Shown here piece by piece: positions 61,048-64,000 of a stretch of 64,000 nucleotides of DNA. The stretch covers positions 1,674,001-1,738,000 of the forward strand of contig CP102255.1 of the NCBI GenBank assembly GCA_025146135.1, read 5' to 3'. The position numbers and the translations under genes were made by a program. Every line of letters starts with the position of its first letter. Position 1 is the first letter of the stretch. This DNA comes from Anaerotruncus colihominis (GTDB taxonomy: Bacteria > Bacillota > Clostridia > Oscillospirales > Ruminococcaceae). The notes under the pieces were generated by a model. It worked only from the letters and a program-made list of their open reading frames with translations, searched no databases and had not been told where the DNA came from.

Positions 61048-61722
61048 TCAAGGGATCTTGCTAAACTCTTTGAGCATATCTAAATTATAAATAATCCAAC
61101 GGTTTTGTTTTTTCTCCAGAAGGCCCATAGCCTCGAATTCTCCAATGACCTGGTTCACCGTCAAGCGTGAGGCCTTCACCAAATTGCCGATACCCTGCTG
61201 AATGACAGGGAGCTGAACCTTGATGCCATCCTTTGTCGGCACACCGAACACGTGGACCAGATCCACAAATACAGCAGCCACCCGGCTCCTCGCGTCCAGA
61301 AAGCATAAACGGCGGATGTGCTCCATCAAGAGATGGATCTTATGCGCCATAGAGGAGAGCACCTGAACATTGAGTGCGGTATCTTGGGACAAATGATATA
61401 GAAATTGATCCTTGGGTATACAGTATAGTTCACAGTCCACGATGGTGGCGGCGTGGAGAAACTGCGCTTCCGGCTCAAAACAGGTTTCCTCGCCAAACAT
61501 ACCGCCGCTGAGAGCAAAAATGTATATTTTTTCCGCACCCTCACTGGAAAAGTAAGAGAGCCGCACCCGGCCGCTTTTGACGATGTAAATATGAGAAATA
61601 TCCTCCTCCTGATTGTAAAGAACATTTTTCTCTTTTACGTTGATCAGATACTTCTCATTCGTAAGAGGTCCCCATTGCTCCAGATCGCAATAGATCCACG
61701 GAGAAAAATTTTTATTCGTCAT
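61048..61722 (-). CDS. Crp/Fnr family transcriptional regulator
   Basis: A 224-residue regulator: cyclic-nucleotide-binding-type beta-roll (about 30-125; YIVKSGRVRLSYFSSEGAEKIYIFALSGGMFGEETCF), dimerisation helix, and C-terminal HTH_Crp (about 150-215; QLPVIQQGIGNLVKASRLTVNQVIGEFEAMGLLEK). It lacks the N-terminal four-Cys cluster of Fnr, and the nucleotide-pocket Arg/Ser are not clearly conserved, so the effector is unknown. ATG 61722 follows AAAGGGG. It heads the redox operon and is divergent from the second NhaC gene, so it likely controls both. Confidence 0.88.
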   Translation of the reverse strand: MTNKNFSPWIYCDLEQWGPLTNEKYLINVKEKNVLYNQEEDISHIYIVKSGRVRLSYFSSEGAEKIYIFALSGGMFGEETCFEPEAQFLHAATIVDCELYCIPKDQFLYHLSQDTALNVQVLSSMAHKIHLLMEHIRRLCFLDARSRVAAVFVDLVHVFGVPTKDGIKVQLPVIQQGIGNLVKASRLTVNQVIGEFEAMGLLEKKQNRWIIYNLDMLKEFSKIP

Positions 61723-61823
61723 CACAATGATGGCGCCCCTTTCCGTTCCCCTTGATTTTGTTATAGCACATCGCATATGCAAAAAATATAAGGCAGCTTA
61801 CATTATTTTGCCGTTTGCATGAT

Positions 61824-61852
61824 TTGCACAATATAATATATTATGCTATATT
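61824..61852 (+). promoter_or_regulatory. Putative promoter of the divergent NhaC gene
   Basis: TTGCAC (61824-61829) and TATATT (61847-61852), 17-base spacer. The surrounding ~150 bases are AT-rich with palindrome-like stretches (ATATAATATATTAT, TTTGCATGATTTGCACAA), possible sites for the adjacent Crp/Fnr protein. A clear Crp box could not be assigned. Confidence 0.5.
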
Positions 61853-61994
61853 ATGTTAAAAATTGTCCAGACGAATTGAAAAATATAAGTCGTATATCGT
61901 ATATTTTCACGAAATAATGTAAAGAAGCTTATATTTTTTGGCGTTGAATTATGGCAGAATAAAGTCGATCAAAATTTTGGGAGGTGCACAAGCT

Positions 61995-63383
61995 ATGGAA
62001 TTCGGAATTCTGAGTATTCTTCCGTCTATCCTGGCAATCGTCCTTGCGCTGGCGACCAAAAACGTGTTTTTGGCACTGTTCGCGTCTTTGTTGGTGGGCA
62101 ACTTTATCCTTTCCGGATATAGCCTGATGGGTATGCTAGTTGGCACCAAAGATATGATTGTGAATGTATTTTCCAGTTCTTCAAGCACATCGATTATCAT
62201 TATCCTGCTGACCTTGGGCGGTATGTTTTATCTGATTGAAAAGGCGGGAGGATTGAAAGGTTTTACCGCGCTGATGATCAAGAAGCGCAGCATAGTCAAA
62301 TCCCGTGTAGGCGCTGAGCTGTTCACTTGGCTCATCGGCGTGCTGGTATTTATTGATGGAACTCTAAGTGTGATGATCACTGGCTCCATCTCTCGTCCCT
62401 TGACCAAAGCCTTTGGAATCTCCCCTGAAAAGACTGCCTGGATCGTTCACTCCACTGCTACCCCCATGTCCATCCTGGTCCCCATTGCAGCCTATGGCCC
62501 CTATATTGCTAGTTTTATCGAGGCCCAGGGTATCGAGAACCCCACTACTCAGATGGTGCGCGGTATTGGATTTAACTTCTACTGCATTTTTGCCGTGCTC
62601 GGTGTGGCTGTCTTCGTGCTTTTGAAGAAGGACTTTGGTCCAATGAAAAAAGCGGAAGCAGCCTACATAGCGGCTGCTACCGGCAGCGTCTCCGGCGAAG
62701 ATGACTCCGATATTGCGGGGGATCCCAGTAAAGCTAAATTCCTACTTATTCCCATGGTGGTGATGATCGTGGTCACCATCGCTTACATCTTTTACAGCGG
62801 CAGCGGCAATCTGATGGACGGCGACGCAGAGACTGGATTGATATTTGGGATCATGGCCGGTACAATCTATCTTATTATTGCAATGGCGGTGACCAAGATG
62901 GGTTCTGTTATGAACAACATCAGTACGTTTTTCCAAGGCTGCGGTAATATGATGGATATTGTAGCCATCATGGTCTTTGCCTATGCTTTGAGCAACCTGC
63001 TGGGCAGTCTGGGTACGGCCGATTACCTGTCTGGCGTCCTGGTGAAGCTTATCAACCCCGCCATCTTCACTGCAATTGCCTTCCTGTTCACCTGTGTGAT
63101 CTCCTTCGCTACTGGTACCAGTGCAGGTACTATTGCGATCATGATGCCTATCCTGCTGCCTATGGCGCTGGCATTAAATGTCCATATCCCCATGATCGTG
63201 GGTGCCGTGGCCGGAGGCGCTGTATTCGGTGATCATTCTTCTCCCATTTCTGATACAACGATCATGACTTGCTCCTCCACAGACTGTGACGTGGTTTCTC
63301 ATGTGAAGACTCAGCTTCCGTATTCTCTGTGCTTCGCAGGCGGAGCAATCGTGCTGTATTTGATTCTTGGCTTTATCCTGTAA
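61995..63383 (+). CDS. NhaC family sodium/proton antiporter (paralogue)
   Basis: A 462-residue membrane protein with about eleven segments. The blocks TCVISFATGTSAGTIAIMMPILLPM and VAGGAVFGDHSSPISDTTIMTCSSTDCDVVSHVKTQLPYS carry the NhaC motif GDxxSPISDT. Compared with the minus-strand NhaC at 55682-57043 the DHSSPISDT form is closer to true sodium/proton antiporters. ATG 61995 follows GGGAGGTG. The gene uses many C-ending codons (ACC, CCC, TCC, ATC), unlike the genes at 6-25 kb, suggesting foreign origin. Its product may supply the ion gradient for the aminotransferase-linked uptake. Confidence 0.9.
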   Translation: MEFGILSILPSILAIVLALATKNVFLALFASLLVGNFILSGYSLMGMLVGTKDMIVNVFSSSSSTSIIIILLTLGGMFYLIEKAGGLKGFTALMIKKRSIVKSRVGAELFTWLIGVLVFIDGTLSVMITGSISRPLTKAFGISPEKTAWIVHSTATPMSILVPIAAYGPYIASFIEAQGIENPTTQMVRGIGFNFYCIFAVLGVAVFVLLKKDFGPMKKAEAAYIAAATGSVSGEDDSDIAGDPSKAKFLLIPMVVMIVVTIAYIFYSGSGNLMDGDAETGLIFGIMAGTIYLIIAMAVTKMGSVMNNISTFFQGCGNMMDIVAIMVFAYALSNLLGSLGTADYLSGVLVKLINPAIFTAIAFLFTCVISFATGTSAGTIAIMMPILLPMALALNVHIPMIVGAVAGGAVFGDHSSPISDTTIMTCSSTDCDVVSHVKTQLPYSLCFAGGAIVLYLILGFIL

Positions 63384-63400
63384 GAATTTTAGACCAACAA

Positions 63401-63431
63401 GAGAAAAGCCGCCGTTTCGGCGGCTTTTCTC
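63401..63431 (+). terminator. Hairpin between nhaC and the aminotransferase gene
   Basis: Stem GAGAAAAGCCGCCG (63401-63414) / CGGCGGCTTTTCTC (63418-63431), loop TTT. The right arm contains TTTT. It may be a partial terminator inside a two-gene unit. Confidence 0.75.
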
Positions 63432-63455
63432 CATAATATAAAAGGAGCAATCATG

Positions 63456-64000
63456 ATGTATCATTTCGATGAGGCCATTGACCGCCGGGGCCACAACAGT
63501 GCAAAATGGGATCGGCGTTTCATTGGCGAGGGCAAGGATGCACTGCTGCCCTTTTGGGTCGCAGATACTGACTTTCGCACTCTGCCTGAGGTGAACGCCG
63601 CGCTGGCCAAGTGCGTGGAACATGGGATTTATGGCTATACTCTGCCGCCTGAAGGCTGTGCTGCGGCAGCCGCACGCTGGCAGAAGGTGCGCCACGAATT
63701 TGAGATTCAGGAGGAGTGGGTCACATTCCTGGCTGGTATCGACTGCGCTATCTCGACTGCGGTTCAGGCGTTTACACAGCCGGGGGACGAGGTGCTGATC
63801 AATACCCCCATCTACACACCTTTTTTTGAAGTGGTTTTGGAAAATGGCCGGCAGGTAGTGTCCAGCCCCATGAGGTTGGTGGATGGCAGGTATGAGTTCG
63901 ACTTCGAGGATTTGTCGGAAAAAGCGAAAACGGCAAAGCTTTTTCTTTTCTGCAATCCGCAGAACCCCACCTCCCGCGCTCTCTCACGGGAGGAGCTGGA
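63456..64000 (+). CDS. PatB/MalY-type PLP aminotransferase (C-S lyase), 5' part
   Basis: The first ~181 codons of a fold-type I PLP enzyme that runs off the window. The N-terminus MYHFDEAIDRRGHNSAKWDR, the strand LPFWVADTDFRTLPEV, HGIYGYTLPPEG and LFCNPQNPTSRALSREEL match the MalY/PatB cystathionine beta-lyase family. NPQNPTSR replaces the usual NPHNPxGR, so substrate preference may differ. ATG 63456 is preferred (AGGAG 8 bases upstream) over ATG 63453. Downstream catalytic Lys lies outside the window. Likely shares regulation with the NhaC gene just upstream. Confidence 0.88.
   Translation, partial: MYHFDEAIDRRGHNSAKWDRRFIGEGKDALLPFWVADTDFRTLPEVNAALAKCVEHGIYGYTLPPEGCAAAAARWQKVRHEFEIQEEWVTFLAGIDCAISTAVQAFTQPGDEVLINTPIYTPFFEVVLENGRQVVSSPMRLVDGRYEFDFEDLSEKAKTAKLFLFCNPQNPTSRALSREEL

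Overview
The window is a chromosomal segment of a low-to-medium GC, Gram-positive (monoderm) anaerobe, most likely a gut-type Clostridia/Oscillospiraceae member. The signs are a tryptophan T-box and a TPP riboswitch read out through intrinsic terminators, AGGAGG-type ribosome sites with some TTG/GTG starts, group II ECF transporter genes, a ClpE-type unfoldase, lipoprotein binding proteins, a YlmC/YmxH sporulation protein and oxygen-sensitive (radical SAM, Fe-S, molybdopterin) enzymes. No species can be named from the sequence alone.

Layout. 1-2690: right end of a prophage (tail-protein C-terminus, CD1375-like peptide, XhlA-like protein, holin, GH25 endolysin, HExxH protein, sigma-4-like HTH), closed by a 19-bp-stem hairpin. 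2690-5832: an independent six-gene cassette with its own putative promoter and terminator, ending near the 3' end of a tRNA-Val (6085-6160, minus); this is the place where lysogenic-conversion cargo is usually found. 6415-16813: housekeeping block ruvC-ruvA-ruvB-glmM-methyltransferase-ecfA1-ecfA2-ecfT-truA-DUF5711, then an array of 110-bp palindromic repeats, then cvpA. 16997-25617: pgsA, clpE, M23 lipoprotein, T-box plus trpB2, membrane proteins, plsY. 25780-34156: a LIV-type ABC importer with HpaI aldolase, SDR and DapA-family lyase genes, divergent from a GntR/FadR regulator, which looks like one regulated catabolic island. 34330-37162: ECF sigma/anti-sigma operon with two membrane proteins. 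37299-39189: second copy of the palindromic repeat, radical SAM protein, birA. 39383-41832: polar amino acid ABC transporter. 42021-45243: DUF4358 lipoprotein, MBOAT acyltransferase and DHHW protein (polymer acylation). 45303-52337: PF06541 protein, ftsH, NSS transporter, ylmC, rpsB-tsf.

52446-64000 is an accessory-looking region: gene debris, NadX-like dehydrogenase, a broken YheO-like regulator, riboswitch-controlled thiT, then a five-gene minus-strand operon (Crp/Fnr regulator, FAD/NAD oxidoreductase, molybdopterin enzyme, four-cluster ferredoxin, NhaC-family antiporter) with a second NhaC antiporter and a PatB/MalY-type aminotransferase diverging from it. The genes suggest a cytoplasmic redox route coupled to organic-acid or amino-acid exchange; the substrate is not evident.

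The most notable items are the moron-like cassette beside tRNA-Val, the two loci of the 110-bp palindromic repeat, the LIV/aldolase island, and the Crp-FAD-molybdoenzyme-NhaC operon.
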